NCBI RefSeq assembly: GCF_008642295.1
Contig: NZ_CP029190.1
Coordinates: 6,121,501-6,185,500 of the forward strand
Source of the DNA: Streptomyces venezuelae
GTDB taxonomy: Bacteria > Actinomycetota > Actinomycetes > Streptomycetales > Streptomycetaceae
Direction: 5' to 3'
DNA: 64,000 nt
Part shown: in pieces, positions 1 to 12,654 of the stretch
Layout of the letters: the number at the start of each line of letters is the position of its first letter
How positions within the stretch are numbered: position 1 is the first letter of the stretch
Translations under genes and position numbers: made by a program
Notes under the pieces: model-generated
Seen by the model: the letters and a program-made list of their open reading frames with translations, nothing else
The model's database searches: none
What the model was told of the DNA's origin: nothing

Positions 1-172
1 GCACCCCTTCCAGGTTGCCCGCGAGGGTGGCTACGCCGGCGAGGGCGAGGCCCCGCGCTACCTTCAGATCAACCTGAAGGCGCTCGCGTTCCGTCTGGAC
101 CGCGACCCGCAGCGCAAGGAGATCCCCGTGATCTGCGACGAGCAGCTCGTCGTCGAGTACTACGCCCGCTGA
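1..172 (+). CDS. rpsD: 30S ribosomal protein S4, 3' end only
   Basis: The gene enters from the left edge, so only the last 56 codons are present, in the frame starting at base 2. The C-terminus reads LKALAFRLDRDPQRKEIPV and ends VVEYYAR-stop, which is the typical actinobacterial S4 tail. S4 binds 16S rRNA early in 30S assembly. A strong hairpin terminator follows 30 bp after the stop, so this is the end of its transcription unit. The conserved neighbour alaS a few genes downstream agrees with the call. Confidence 0.93.
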   Translation, partial: HPFQVAREGGYAGEGEAPRYLQINLKALAFRLDRDPQRKEIPVICDEQLVVEYYAR

Positions 173-202
173 TCCGGTCGTAGCCTCACCAGGCTGTTCG
201 TT

Positions 203-243
203 CGAAACCCGCAGTTCCCCTTCCGGGGGAGCTGCGGGTTTCG
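203..243. terminator. Terminator hairpin after rpsD
   Basis: An inverted repeat of about 18 bp, CGAAACCCGCAG... pairing with ...CTGCGGGTTTCG (one G-T wobble), encloses a short loop. It lies between the rpsD stop and the 3' end of the convergent ATPase gene, so it could serve both directions. Confidence 0.85.
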
Positions 244-262
244 GCGTTCGGGGCCGGGCCGG

Positions 263-2437
263 TCACGGATCCGCCGGGGTCGGGTGGGGGAGCGAGGGGC
301 GAGGGGGCGGCGCCGGAACCTGGGCGTGGCGGGCCGGGCCCGGGTGGCGGCCCGGCCCGCGGACCGCGCGCTCGGCCAGCGCGTCCAGGCCCAGCCCCCG
401 CCCCGCCGCCGCCTCCGCGGCGTACCGCACCGCCCCCAGCTGCTCCCGCGCCCGCTCCTCGCACCTCAGCCGCGGCGCATTGAAGTACCCCGACCCGAAC
501 AGCTGGAGCCCCACCGAGTCCCACACCGGCTCCGCCGCCCCCTGGAGCAGCGCCGCCTCCGCAGGATGCCCCTCGGCCACCGTCACCAGCGCCAGCAGCT
601 CCACCGCCAGCACCAGCCCCAGCAGATCGTGGAAGGCGTGGTTGATCGTCACGCACTCGGTCAGCAGGACCCGGGCCGCCGCCGGATCGCCCGCGTCCAG
701 CGCCGCGTACGCCAGCACGTACAGGGCGTAGGCCTTCGTCCAGCGCTCCCCGCGCTCCTCGCAGATCTCCCGGACCTCCTCGCACAGCGCCAGCGCCGCC
801 GGCAGCTCCCCCTGGAAGGCCCGTGCCATTGCCAGCTCCACCTGGCACATCAGCACATTGCTGTTCAGCTCCCCGGCCTCCCGGTACTGCTCCAGCGCCG
901 ACCCCAGCAGCTCGTCGGCCCGCACCATGTCGTCCGAGACCAGCGCCAGGCACCCCATCCGGTGCACCGCGTACGCCGCGGCCACCGGGTTCCCGGCCGC
1001 CACCGCGCCCTCCCGGCACTCGTGCAGCGCGCTCAGCGAGGCCACCCCGTCACCCTGGAGGGCCGCCACGTACCCCAGGACCCACAGCGCCTTCAGCCGC
1101 GGCCCGTCCGCCGTGTCCGCGCCGGCGCCGGCGACCGTGCCGGTTCCGTACGCCGCCTCCTGCTCCAGAGCCCGGTCCAGCCAGTGCCGGCCCTCCGTGA
1201 GCCGCCCGCAGCCCGCCCAGTAGAACCACAGGGTCCCGGCCAGGTACTGGCCCAGGTGGGCCTCCTGCGGATCCTCCAGGCAGTAGTCCAGCGCCAGTCG
1301 CAGGTTCGGCAGCTCCGCTTCCACCAGCCACGCCACCTCCTGCTGCCGCGGACTGAACCAGTCCAGCTCGCACCAGGTCGCCAGGCCCATGTACCAGTCC
1401 CGGTGCCGGCGCCGCAGCCGCTCCGCGTCGCCCAGCGACTCCAGCCAGCCCGCCCCGTACGCCCGTACCGTCTCCAGCATCCGGTAGCGCACGCCGCCCG
1501 CGGTGTCCTCACGGACCAGCAGCGACTGCGCCAGCAGCTCGCCCACCACATCCAGCACGTTCTCCACCGGCACGTCCGGCCCGGCGCACACGTACTCGGC
1601 CGCGTCCAGGTCGAAGGCGCCCGCGAACACCGACAGCCGCGCCCACAGCAGCCGCTCCTGCGCCGTGCACAGCTCGTGGCTCCAGCCGATCGCCGTCCGC
1701 AGCGCCCGGTGCCGGGGCAGCGCTCCCCGCGCCCCGCCGGTCAGCAGCCGGAACCGGTCCTCCAGCCGGGCCAGCACCTGCTCCGGCGACAGCATCCGCA
1801 GCCGACCCGCCGCCAGTTCCAGCGACAGAGGGATCCCGTCCAGCCGCGCACACAGCTCCCCGAGCACCGCCGGATCCGCCGCCCGGCCGGACCCGAACGC
1901 CGGATCGGCCGCCACCGCCCGCTCGGTCAGCAGCCGTACGGAATCCTCGACGCCCAGCGGTGCCAGCGGGAACGCCTGCTCCGCGGCGAGGGCCAGGGGC
2001 CGCCGCCCGGCCGCCAGCACCCGTAGCTCCGGAGCCCGCTGCAACAACTCCTGCACCAGCCCGGCACAGTCCTCCACCAACTGCTCGAACCCGTCCAGGA
2101 CCAGCAGCAGCCGGCGCCCGGCCAGATGCTCGGCCAGCACCGTCCGCGGCGGCCGGGTGGTGTGGTCGGTCAGCCCCAGCGCATCGGCCACGGTCAGCAC
2201 CAGCAGCGCCGGATCGCGTACGGAGGACAGCTCGGCCAGCCAGACACCGTCGGGGAAGCGTTCCTGCACCGCCCGGGCCGCCGCGACCGCCAGCCGGGAC
2301 TTCCCCACCCCGCCGACCCCCGTGACCGTGACCAGCCGCGAGGACTCCAGCAGCCGCCCCAGCTCGGAGAGTTCGGCACCCCGCCCGACGAGGCCGCTGA
2401 GCTCCGAGGGAAGATTGCCGTACGCCCGCTGCCGCAT
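263..2437 (-). CDS. STAND/NB-ARC-type ATPase with C-terminal helical repeats
   Basis: A regulator-like P-loop ATPase of about 724 residues, resembling the ATPase part of AfsR/LuxR-type regulators. The N-terminus carries the NLPSELSGLVGR lead-in, a Walker A GVGGVGKS (about residues 40-47) and a Walker B LLLVLDGFE (D about 115), followed by NB-ARC subdomains. The rest is alanine/leucine-rich helical sequence consistent with TPR-like repeats, then a proline-rich tail. No helix-turn-helix is visible at either end, so direct DNA binding is not supported. The start is uncertain: I chose the ATG just before the conserved block; an in-frame TTG at 2476 adds 13 residues and neither has a good Shine-Dalgarno. 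It faces rpsD and is divergent from the next gene. Its ligand and partner cannot be read from the sequence. Confidence 0.75.
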   Translation of the reverse strand: MRQRAYGNLPSELSGLVGRGAELSELGRLLESSRLVTVTGVGGVGKSRLAVAAARAVQERFPDGVWLAELSSVRDPALLVLTVADALGLTDHTTRPPRTVLAEHLAGRRLLLVLDGFEQLVEDCAGLVQELLQRAPELRVLAAGRRPLALAAEQAFPLAPLGVEDSVRLLTERAVAADPAFGSGRAADPAVLGELCARLDGIPLSLELAAGRLRMLSPEQVLARLEDRFRLLTGGARGALPRHRALRTAIGWSHELCTAQERLLWARLSVFAGAFDLDAAEYVCAGPDVPVENVLDVVGELLAQSLLVREDTAGGVRYRMLETVRAYGAGWLESLGDAERLRRRHRDWYMGLATWCELDWFSPRQQEVAWLVEAELPNLRLALDYCLEDPQEAHLGQYLAGTLWFYWAGCGRLTEGRHWLDRALEQEAAYGTGTVAGAGADTADGPRLKALWVLGYVAALQGDGVASLSALHECREGAVAAGNPVAAAYAVHRMGCLALVSDDMVRADELLGSALEQYREAGELNSNVLMCQVELAMARAFQGELPAALALCEEVREICEERGERWTKAYALYVLAYAALDAGDPAAARVLLTECVTINHAFHDLLGLVLAVELLALVTVAEGHPAEAALLQGAAEPVWDSVGLQLFGSGYFNAPRLRCEERAREQLGAVRYAAEAAAGRGLGLDALAERAVRGPGRHPGPARHAQVPAPPPRPSLPHPTPADP

Positions 2438-2574
2438 GAGACACGGAGGGTACTGCTCCGGATGCTCTGCGTACAAGGCGGGGCCGTCGGCCGGGGAATT
2501 CGGGTACGGCGGCCGGGCCCCGGCGCGATAGGGTCGGGGGACGACTTTTCTTACACTTCAGGGAGCGGTGCAAC

Positions 2575-3003
2575 GTGTCCGGTGGAGAGGTGGCCGGGAT
2601 CCTCGTGGCCGTCTTCTGGGCGATCCTGGTCTCCTTCCTCGCCGTGGCGCTGGCGAGGCTGGCGCAGACGCTCAAGGCGACCACCAAGCTGGTCGCGGAG
2701 GTGACCGAGCAGGCCGTTCCGCTGCTGGCCGACGCCTCCACCACGGTCCGCTCCGCCCGCACCCAGCTCGACCGGGTCGACGCCATCGCCAGCGATGTGC
2801 AGGAGGTCACCGCCAACGCCTCCGCGCTCTCCTCCACCGTGGCCTCCACCTTCGGCGGCCCGCTGGTCAAGGTCGCGGCCTTCGGCTACGGAGTCCGCAA
2901 GGCGCTGGGCCGTACGGATGACGTGCCGACGCGCACCGAGCGACGTACCGTGATCGTCGGACGGACCGTGCCGGCCGCCCGCCGCCGGAAGCAGAAGGGC
3001 TAG
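2575..3003 (+). CDS. DUF948 family membrane-anchored protein
   Basis: A 142-residue protein with one N-terminal membrane helix (about residues 6-28, rich in V/A/L) followed by an amphipathic helical segment with regular heptad-like spacing, as in DUF948 proteins. A basic tail (RRRKQKG) ends it. The GTG start is preceded by GGGAG about 10 bp upstream. It lies six bases before the next small protein and both lead into alaS, an arrangement I recall as common in Streptomyces. No enzymatic motif is visible; the function is unknown, possibly envelope-associated. Confidence 0.8.
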   Translation: MSGGEVAGILVAVFWAILVSFLAVALARLAQTLKATTKLVAEVTEQAVPLLADASTTVRSARTQLDRVDAIASDVQEVTANASALSSTVASTFGGPLVKVAAFGYGVRKALGRTDDVPTRTERRTVIVGRTVPAARRRKQKG

Positions 3004-3009
3004 ACCGGG

Positions 3010-3351
3010 ATGTTCCGCCGTACCTTCTGGTTCACCGCAGGCGCAGCCGCCGGCGTGTGGGCCACCACCAAAGTCAACCGGAAGCTCAAGCAGCTGACCC
3101 CGGAGAGCCTCGCCGCGCAGGCCGCGGACAAGGCCGTCGAGGCGGGCCACCGCCTCAAGGACTTCGCCCTCGACGTCAAGACGGGAATGCGCCGGCGCGA
3201 GGACGAGCTGAAAGATGCACTGGGTCTGCACGCAGATCCGGACCGGCCCGACAACGTGCGCGCCCTGCCGGGGCAGCGCCGCCTGCGGGCCATCCAGAAC
3301 CACAGCACCGACCGACCGAACTATTCATACGACCGGAATGAGGACCACTGA
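3010..3351 (+). CDS. Small conserved protein upstream of alaS (DUF6167-like)
   Basis: 113 residues beginning [20 protein letters not shown], a short hydrophobic N-terminal segment, then a charged helical region and a polar tail rich in N, D and H. It lies 6 bp after the DUF948 gene, and its stop codon overlaps the alaS start (TGATG), so the three genes are probably translated from one mRNA. I see no catalytic motif. The family is recognised only as a conserved actinobacterial protein of unknown function. Confidence 0.75.
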   Translation: MFRRTFWFTAGAAAGVWATTKVNRKLKQLTPESLAAQAADKAVEAGHRLKDFALDVKTGMRRREDELKDALGLHADPDRPDNVRALPGQRRLRAIQNHSTDRPNYSYDRNEDH

Positions 3352-6020
3352 TGGAGTCGGCTGAGATCCGCCGCCGCTGGCTGAGCTTCTTCGAGGAGCG
3401 CGGTCACACCGTCGTCCCTTCGGCGTCGCTCATCGCGGACGACCCGACTCTGCTGCTGGTGCCCGCCGGCATGGTGCCCTTCAAGCCCTACTTCCTGGGT
3501 GAGACCAAGCCCCCGGCCCCGCGTCTGACCAGCGTGCAGAAGTGCGTCCGCACCCCGGACATCGAAGAGGTCGGCAAGACCACCCGGCACGGCACGTTCT
3601 TCCAGATGTGCGGCAACTTCTCCTTCGGCGACTACTTCAAGGAAGGCGCCATCAAGCTCGCCTGGGAGCTGCTCACCGCGCCCCGGGACAAGGGCGGCTA
3701 CGGCCTGGAGCCGGAGAAGCTCTGGATCACCGTCTACCTGGACGACGACGAGGCCGAGCGGATCTGGCACGAGGTCGTCGGCGTCCCCAAGGAGCGCATC
3801 CAGCGCCTGGGCAAGAAGGACAACTTCTGGTCCATGGGCGTCCCCGGCCCCTGCGGCCCCTGCTCCGAGATCAACTACGACCGCGGCCCCGAATTCGGCG
3901 TCGAAGGCGGCCCGGCCGTCAACGACGAGCGGTACGTGGAGATCTGGAACCTCGTCTTCATGCAGTACGAGCGGGGTGCCGGCGACGGCAAGGAGGACTT
4001 CCCGATCCTCGGCGACCTGCCGTCCAAGAACATCGACACCGGCCTCGGCCTCGAGCGCCTCGCGATGATCCTGCAGGGCGTGCAGAACATGTACGAGACC
4101 GACACCCTGCGCGTGGTCATGGACCGGGCCACCGAGCTGACCGGCGTGCAGTACGGCGCCGCCCAGGGCACCGACGTCTCGCTGCGCGTGGTCGCCGACC
4201 ACATCCGCACCTCCACCATGCTCATCGGCGACGGCGTCACCCCCGGCAACGAGGGCCGCGGCTACGTGCTGCGCCGCATCATGCGCCGCGCCATCCGCAA
4301 CATGCGCCTGATGGGCGCCACCGGCCCGGTCGTCAAGGACCTGGTCGACGTCGTGATCGACACCATGGGGCAGCAGTACCCGGAGCTGATCACCGACCGC
4401 AAGCGCATCGAGACCGTCGCCCTCGCCGAAGAGGCCGCCTTCCTGAAGGCCCTCAAGGGCGGTACCAACATCCTCGACAGCGCCGTGACCGAGACCAAGG
4501 CCGCCGGCGGCACGGTCCTCTCCGGTGAGAAGGCCTTCCTGCTCCACGACACCTGGGGCTTCCCGATCGACCTCACCCTGGAGATGGCCGCCGAGCAGGG
4601 CCTCGCCGTGGACGAGACCGGCTTCCGCCGCCTGATGCAGGAGCAGCGCGACCGGGCCAAGGCCGACGCCAAGGCCAAGAAGACCGGCCACGCCGACGTC
4701 TCCGCCTACCGCCTGATCGCCGACAACGCCGGCGCCACCGAGTTCATCGGATACGCCTCCAACCAGGGCGAGTCCACGGTGGTCGGCCTGCTGGTCAACG
4801 GCATGCCCGCGCCCGCCGCCTCCGAGGGCGACGAGGTCGAGGTCGTCCTCGACCGCACCCCGTTCTACGCCGAGGGCGGCGGCCAGCTCGCCGACCAGGG
4901 CCGGATCAAGACCGACTCCGGTGCCGTCATCGAGGTCCGCGACGTCCAGCAGCCGGTCCCGGGTGTCTCCGTGCACAAGGGCTCGGTGCAGGTCGGCGAG
5001 GTGACGGTGGGCGCCTCCGCGTACGCCGCCATCGACGTCTCGCGCCGCCGGGCCATCGCCCGCGCCCACTCGGCCACGCACCTGACCCACCAGGCGCTGC
5101 GCGACGCCCTCGGCCCGACCGCCGCCCAGGCCGGCTCCGAGAACAGCCCCGGCCGCTTCCGCTTCGACTTCGGCTCGCCGAACGCCGTCCCCGGCTCGGT
5201 CCTCACCGATGTCGAGCAGAAGATCAACGACGTGCTCTCCCGCGAGCTCGAGGTCACCGCCGAGATCATGAGCATCGACGAGGCGAAGAAGCAGGGCGCC
5301 ATCGCCGAGTTCGGCGAGAAGTACGGCGAGCAGGTCCGCGTCGTCACCATCGGCGACTTCTCCAAGGAGCTGTGCGGCGGCACGCATGTCAGCAACACCG
5401 CCCACCTGGGTCTGGTGAAGCTGCTCGGCGAGTCCTCCATCGGCTCCGGCGTGCGCCGGGTCGAGGCCCTGGTCGGCGCCGACGCGTACAACTTCCTCGC
5501 CAAGGAGCACACGGTCGTCGCCCAGCTCCAGGAGCTGGTCAAGGGCCGTCCGGAGGAGCTGCCGGAGAAGATCGCCACCATGCTCGGCAAGCTGAAGGAC
5601 GCCGAGAAGGAGATCGAGAAGTTCCGCGCGGAGAAGGTCCTCCAGGCCGCCGCCGGTCTCGCCGCCAACGCTCAGGACATCCGCGGGGTCGCGCTGGTCG
5701 TCGGCCAGGTCGCCGACGGTGTGGGCGCCGACGACCTGCGCAAGCTGGTCCTCGACGTCCGTGGCCGCCTCCAGGGCGACCGCCCGGCCGTCGTGGCCCT
5801 GTTCACCACGGCCAACGACCGCCCGCTGACCGTCATCGCCACCAACGAGGCCGCCCGCGAGCGCGGTCTCAAGGCCGGTGACCTGGTTCGTACCGCCGCC
5901 AAGACCCTCGGCGGCGGCGGTGGCGGCAAGCCCGACGTGGCCCAGGGCGGCGGCCAGAACCCGGCCGCCATCCCGGAGGCCATCAGCGCCGTCGAGCGTC
6001 TCGTCGTGGAAACGGCGTGA
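3351..6020 (+). CDS. alaS: Alanyl-tRNA synthetase
   Basis: Charges tRNA-Ala with alanine in the cytoplasm. The 889-residue length is normal. The N-terminus has the class II catalytic core ([13 protein letters not shown], then the [20 protein letters not shown] region). The editing domain has the zinc-binding HxxxH (HSATHLTHQ, about H572/H576) and CxxxH (CGGTH, C675/H679). A glycine-rich C-Ala segment ([10 protein letters not shown]) is near the end. The start overlaps the preceding stop by one base, and the ruvX start overlaps the alaS stop as GTGA, so translation is probably coupled through the group. Confidence 0.98.
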   Translation: MESAEIRRRWLSFFEERGHTVVPSASLIADDPTLLLVPAGMVPFKPYFLGETKPPAPRLTSVQKCVRTPDIEEVGKTTRHGTFFQMCGNFSFGDYFKEGAIKLAWELLTAPRDKGGYGLEPEKLWITVYLDDDEAERIWHEVVGVPKERIQRLGKKDNFWSMGVPGPCGPCSEINYDRGPEFGVEGGPAVNDERYVEIWNLVFMQYERGAGDGKEDFPILGDLPSKNIDTGLGLERLAMILQGVQNMYETDTLRVVMDRATELTGVQYGAAQGTDVSLRVVADHIRTSTMLIGDGVTPGNEGRGYVLRRIMRRAIRNMRLMGATGPVVKDLVDVVIDTMGQQYPELITDRKRIETVALAEEAAFLKALKGGTNILDSAVTETKAAGGTVLSGEKAFLLHDTWGFPIDLTLEMAAEQGLAVDETGFRRLMQEQRDRAKADAKAKKTGHADVSAYRLIADNAGATEFIGYASNQGESTVVGLLVNGMPAPAASEGDEVEVVLDRTPFYAEGGGQLADQGRIKTDSGAVIEVRDVQQPVPGVSVHKGSVQVGEVTVGASAYAAIDVSRRRAIARAHSATHLTHQALRDALGPTAAQAGSENSPGRFRFDFGSPNAVPGSVLTDVEQKINDVLSRELEVTAEIMSIDEAKKQGAIAEFGEKYGEQVRVVTIGDFSKELCGGTHVSNTAHLGLVKLLGESSIGSGVRRVEALVGADAYNFLAKEHTVVAQLQELVKGRPEELPEKIATMLGKLKDAEKEIEKFRAEKVLQAAAGLAANAQDIRGVALVVGQVADGVGADDLRKLVLDVRGRLQGDRPAVVALFTTANDRPLTVIATNEAARERGLKAGDLVRTAAKTLGGGGGGKPDVAQGGGQNPAAIPEAISAVERLVVETA

Positions 6021-6496
6021 CGATGCCTCCGCTGCGCCGTGGCCGACGCCTTGCGATCGATGTCGGTGACGCCCGGATCGGGGTCGCCTCGTGCGACCCC
6101 GACGGTGTGTTGGCCACACCGGTGGAAACCGTGCCGGGGCGGGACATCCCGTTCGCACACCGCCGGTTGCGCCAGCTGGTGGAGGAGTACGAGCCGCTCG
6201 AGGTGGTGGTCGGCCTGCCCCGCTCGCTCAGCGGGCGGGAGGGGCCGGCCGCGGCCAAGGTCCGTGCCTTCGCCACCGAACTCGCCCGGGGCATCAAGCC
6301 GGTGACGGTCCGTCTGGTGGACGAGCGGATGACCACGGTCACCGCGGCCCAGGGTCTGCGGGCCTCGGGCAAGAACGCCAAGAAGGGGCGCGCCGTCATC
6401 GATCAGGCCGCCGCTGTGATCATCCTTCAGAACGCTCTTGAGACCGAACGGGTATCGGGTAATCCGCCCGGCGAGTGCGTCGAAGTGGTCATCTGA
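6017..6496 (+). CDS. ruvX: YqgF/RuvX family putative Holliday junction resolvase
   Basis: 159 residues, matching the RNase H-fold YqgF family. The first acidic motif is in [15 protein letters not shown], the second acidic position is in [11 protein letters not shown], and a third acidic residue is in the VDERMTT region near the C-terminal [14 protein letters not shown] helix. The family is linked to 16S rRNA 5'-end maturation and proposed Holliday junction cleavage. The GTG start overlaps the alaS stop by 4 bp; an ATG two codons later is the alternative. mltG follows after 83 bp. Confidence 0.92.
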   Translation: MTMPPLRRGRRLAIDVGDARIGVASCDPDGVLATPVETVPGRDIPFAHRRLRQLVEEYEPLEVVVGLPRSLSGREGPAAAKVRAFATELARGIKPVTVRLVDERMTTVTAAQGLRASGKNAKKGRAVIDQAAAVIILQNALETERVSGNPPGECVEVVI

Positions 6497-6579
6497 TCGC
6501 GATACGGTAACGTTCCGCGCGATGTGGCGGCATTCGAACAGCCGTCGGCTATTCGACGCGGCGCGGCGCTAGGGGATCG

Positions 6580-8268
6580 ATGACTGAGTATGGGCGGGGC
6601 CAGGCCCCCGAACCGTGGCACCCCAATGACCCCCTGTACGGGGACCAGGGGTGGACGGGACAGCACCAGGTCCCGTCCCAGTACCCGCAGGAGCAGCAGC
6701 CGCAGCAGTACGAGCAGTACGAGCAGTACCCACATCAGCAGCAGTACGTGCAGCAGCAGCACCCCCAGCAGCAGTACCCGCAGGGGCAGCAGTACCAGCA
6801 GCACCCGCAGGACCAGCAGTATTACGGCGGGCAGCAGGCGTACGACACCCAGGCCGGGCACGTCCACGCCGCCGACCCCTATGGGGGCGGCGTGGACCCG
6901 TACGCCGCCCAGCAGCCCGTCGGCTACCCCGGCGGAGCCCCCGACCTCTACAGCACCGCCGACGCCTACCCGCCGCCGCAGCCCCCCGGCCGCCGCACGC
7001 CGATCCCCGATCCCGCCACCGAATGGCAGCAGGACGACCAGGACGGCCCGGATGCAGCGGACGCCGAGGATGAGGGCCGCACCGCGGAAGACGGCGGGGG
7101 CGGGGCCGAGGACGACGGCCGGGACGGCCCGCACGACGGCGGTCGCCGGTCCGGGCGCGGCAAGGCCGGCAAGGGCAAGAAACCCAAGAAACGCCGCAAT
7201 GGCGTCGCCTGCCTGTTCGTGGCGCTGGTGCTGGTCGGCGGTGTCGGCGGCGTCGGTTACTACGGCTACTCCTTCCTCCAGGACAAGTTCGGCGAGCCCG
7301 CCGACTTCACCGGCGAGGGCACCGACCCCGTCGATGTGGAGATCAAGGCCGGTTCCAGCCTCGGCGCCATGGGCCGCGCCCTCAAGGAGGCCGGCGTGGT
7401 CGCGAGCGTCGACGCCTTCACCGAGGCGGCCGGGGCACACCCCAAGGGCACGGCCATCCAGCCCGGCGTGTACCCGCTGCGCAAGGGCATGTCCGCCGCG
7501 GCGGCCGTCGAGCTGATGACCGACCCGAGCAAGCTGAACGTGGTCACGGTCACCGAGGGCATGCGCAACGCGGCCGTCTACGCAGCCGTGGACAAGAAGC
7601 TGAAGCTGAAGCCCGGCACCACCCTCGAGGTGTCCAAGCGCGAGCTGAAGAACCTCGGACTGCCCGCCTGGGCCAACAACAACCCGAAGATCATGGACCC
7701 GCTCGAGGGCTTCCTGTACCCGGCCCGCTACGACCTCACCAAGGACATGAAGCCGGAGGCCCTCCTCAAGGAGATGGTCGCCAGGGCCAAGCAGAAATAC
7801 GAAGAGCTGGGCATCGAGGGCAAGGCCAAGGACCTGGGCCTGGAGTCCCCGCTCCAGGTGGTCACGGTCGCGAGCATGGTCAACGCCGAGGGCATGAACC
7901 ACGACGACTTCCGGAAGATGGCCGAGGTCGTCTACAACCGCCTCAAGCCCGACAACGTGGTCACCAACCACAAGATCGAGTTCGACTCGACCATCAACTA
8001 CGCCAAGGGCACCAGCAACATCCACGTCTCCCGCAAGGAGGCGAAGGAGTTCAACCACCCGTACAACACGTACTTCAACGACGGCCTCACCCCCGGCCCG
8101 ATCGGCAACCCGGGCGACGAAGCCCTCAACGCCACCCTCGACCCCGACGAAGGCGGCTGGATGTTCTTCGTGTCGGTGGACGGCAAGAAGACCTCCTTCA
8201 CGAAGACCTACGACGAGCACCTGAAGCTGGTCGACGAGTTCAACGCGCGACAGAAGAACGGCGGATAG
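6580..8268 (+). CDS. mltG: Endolytic murein transglycosylase with long Q/P/Y-rich N-terminus
   Basis: 562 residues. The last 330 match the YceG/MltG family, which cuts nascent peptidoglycan strands at the outer face of the membrane. The putative catalytic glutamate is E437 in VNAEGMNHDDF, followed by the family stretch AEVVYNRL. A membrane helix (about residues 208-230) follows a basic KKPKKRRN stop-transfer stretch. Before it lies a disordered cytoplasmic tail of about 200 residues: a Q/P/Y-rich block (about 20-90) and an acidic D/E/G block (about 145-185). The ATG has a good AGGGG Shine-Dalgarno. aroE follows after 7 bp. The ruvX-mltG-aroE order is conserved in actinobacteria. Confidence 0.95.
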   Translation: MTEYGRGQAPEPWHPNDPLYGDQGWTGQHQVPSQYPQEQQPQQYEQYEQYPHQQQYVQQQHPQQQYPQGQQYQQHPQDQQYYGGQQAYDTQAGHVHAADPYGGGVDPYAAQQPVGYPGGAPDLYSTADAYPPPQPPGRRTPIPDPATEWQQDDQDGPDAADAEDEGRTAEDGGGGAEDDGRDGPHDGGRRSGRGKAGKGKKPKKRRNGVACLFVALVLVGGVGGVGYYGYSFLQDKFGEPADFTGEGTDPVDVEIKAGSSLGAMGRALKEAGVVASVDAFTEAAGAHPKGTAIQPGVYPLRKGMSAAAAVELMTDPSKLNVVTVTEGMRNAAVYAAVDKKLKLKPGTTLEVSKRELKNLGLPAWANNNPKIMDPLEGFLYPARYDLTKDMKPEALLKEMVARAKQKYEELGIEGKAKDLGLESPLQVVTVASMVNAEGMNHDDFRKMAEVVYNRLKPDNVVTNHKIEFDSTINYAKGTSNIHVSRKEAKEFNHPYNTYFNDGLTPGPIGNPGDEALNATLDPDEGGWMFFVSVDGKKTSFTKTYDEHLKLVDEFNARQKNGG

Positions 8269-8275
8269 GAACGTC

Positions 8276-9103
8276 ATGGCAGGCAGAAGGGCCGCGGTGC
8301 TGGGCTCGCCCATCGAGCACTCCCTCTCACCGGTGCTGCACCGCGCCGCCTACCGGGAGCTCGGCCTCGACGACTGGTCGTACGACCGGTTCGAGATCGA
8401 CGAGGCCGCACTCCCGGCCTTCCTCGCCGGACTCGGCCCCGAATGGGCCGGGCTGTCCCTGACCATGCCGCTCAAACGGGCGGTCATCCCGCTGCTGGAC
8501 GGCATCACCGAGACCGCCGCCTCGGTGGAGGCGGTCAACACGGTCGTCCTCACCGAGGACGGCCGGCGGGTCGGCGACAACACCGACATCCCCGGCCTGG
8601 TCTCGGCCCTGCGGGAACGCGGTGTGGAGAAGGTGGGCTCGGCGGCCGTCCTCGGCGCCGGAGCCACCGCCTCCTCCGCCCTGGCCGCGCTCTCCCGGAT
8701 CTGCTCCGGCGAGGTCACGGCGTACGTCCGCTCCCAGGCCCGCGCCGAGGAGATGCGGCACTGGGGCGAACGCCTCGGCGTGCCCGTCCGTACCGCCGAC
8801 TGGTCCGAAGCCGCCGAGGCACTGAGCGCCCCACTTGTGATCGCCACCACCCCGGCCGGCAGCACCGACGCCCTCGCCGCGGCCGTCCCGGAGCACCCGG
8901 GCACCCTCTTCGACGTGCTCTACGAGCCCTGGCCCACCCCCCTCGCGGCGGCCTGGACCGACCGCGGCGGCGCCGTCCTGGGCGGCCTCGACCTGCTCGT
9001 CCACCAGGCGGTGCTCCAGGTGGAGCAGATGACCGGCCGCACCCCCGGCCCGCTCGCCGCGATGCGGGCCGCCGGAGAGCGGGCCCTGGCCGCCCGCCCC
9101 TGA
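8276..9103 (+). CDS. aroE: Shikimate dehydrogenase
   Basis: Reduces 3-dehydroshikimate with NADPH. 275 residues. The substrate-binding motif SPIEHSLSPVLH is at the N-terminus, the catalytic lysine is in LTMPLK and its partner aspartate in DNTD. The nucleotide-binding loop GAGATASSA lies mid-protein and the family-typical C-terminal GLDLLVHQA is present. It starts 7 bp after mltG with GGATAGGA upstream. The 267 bp gap that follows separates it from the overlapping aroC-aroK-aroB-aroQ block, so those genes may have their own promoter. Confidence 0.95.
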   Translation: MAGRRAAVLGSPIEHSLSPVLHRAAYRELGLDDWSYDRFEIDEAALPAFLAGLGPEWAGLSLTMPLKRAVIPLLDGITETAASVEAVNTVVLTEDGRRVGDNTDIPGLVSALRERGVEKVGSAAVLGAGATASSALAALSRICSGEVTAYVRSQARAEEMRHWGERLGVPVRTADWSEAAEALSAPLVIATTPAGSTDALAAAVPEHPGTLFDVLYEPWPTPLAAAWTDRGGAVLGGLDLLVHQAVLQVEQMTGRTPGPLAAMRAAGERALAARP

Positions 9104-9370
9104 CCTGCCGACCGTGACCTGCTGACTGTGGTGGGTCCGGTGACGTGATGGATTCGCCCGGGCGAGCGCATCCCGATCCGGCCCGCCGACCCGCCGGACG
9201 GGCTGCGGCGAAGCCCTCCCGGCGGGCCCGCACCGCGGACCAGGGCGTCCGATAGCTGGACCTGGGCCCGGCAAACCCGTCCGGACATGGCAGGATCGGG
9301 GTACGGCGGGCTCGGGCTGCGCACCCGGTCGCGCCATCGCTGGATCAGGCGCGAGCATCGAGGAGCATCG
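9104..9370. other. Non-coding gap aroE-aroC
   Basis: 267 bp of GC-rich sequence with no convincing gene on either strand. An in-frame extension of aroC to an ATG at 9287 would encode an arginine-rich stretch not typical of chorismate synthases. The TTG at 9371 has a good GAGGAG ribosome-binding site, so I treat the gap as leader or promoter. I could not identify a clear -35/-10 pair or a terminator. Confidence 0.5.
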
Positions 9371-12607
<3,237 letters not shown>

Positions 12608-12654
12608 GATAACGTTCTCGCATCAGTCGCCGATACGAGACGGAGTCGCAGCGG

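Noticed and set aside
3321..6158. A 945-codon open frame antisense to alaS
   Set aside because: High GC keeps reverse frames open. The + strand encodes an intact AlaRS with all motifs; the antisense protein is low-complexity G/D/V-rich with no recognisable domain.
6651..6840. CAG-rich tract as a CRISPR or DNA repeat array
   Set aside because: The tract is in-frame coding sequence of the Q-rich MltG tail, with irregular units and no spacers.
9287..9370. N-terminal extension of chorismate synthase from an upstream ATG
   Set aside because: The extension is arginine-rich and atypical; the TTG at 9371 has a better ribosome-binding site and gives the normal 394 residues.
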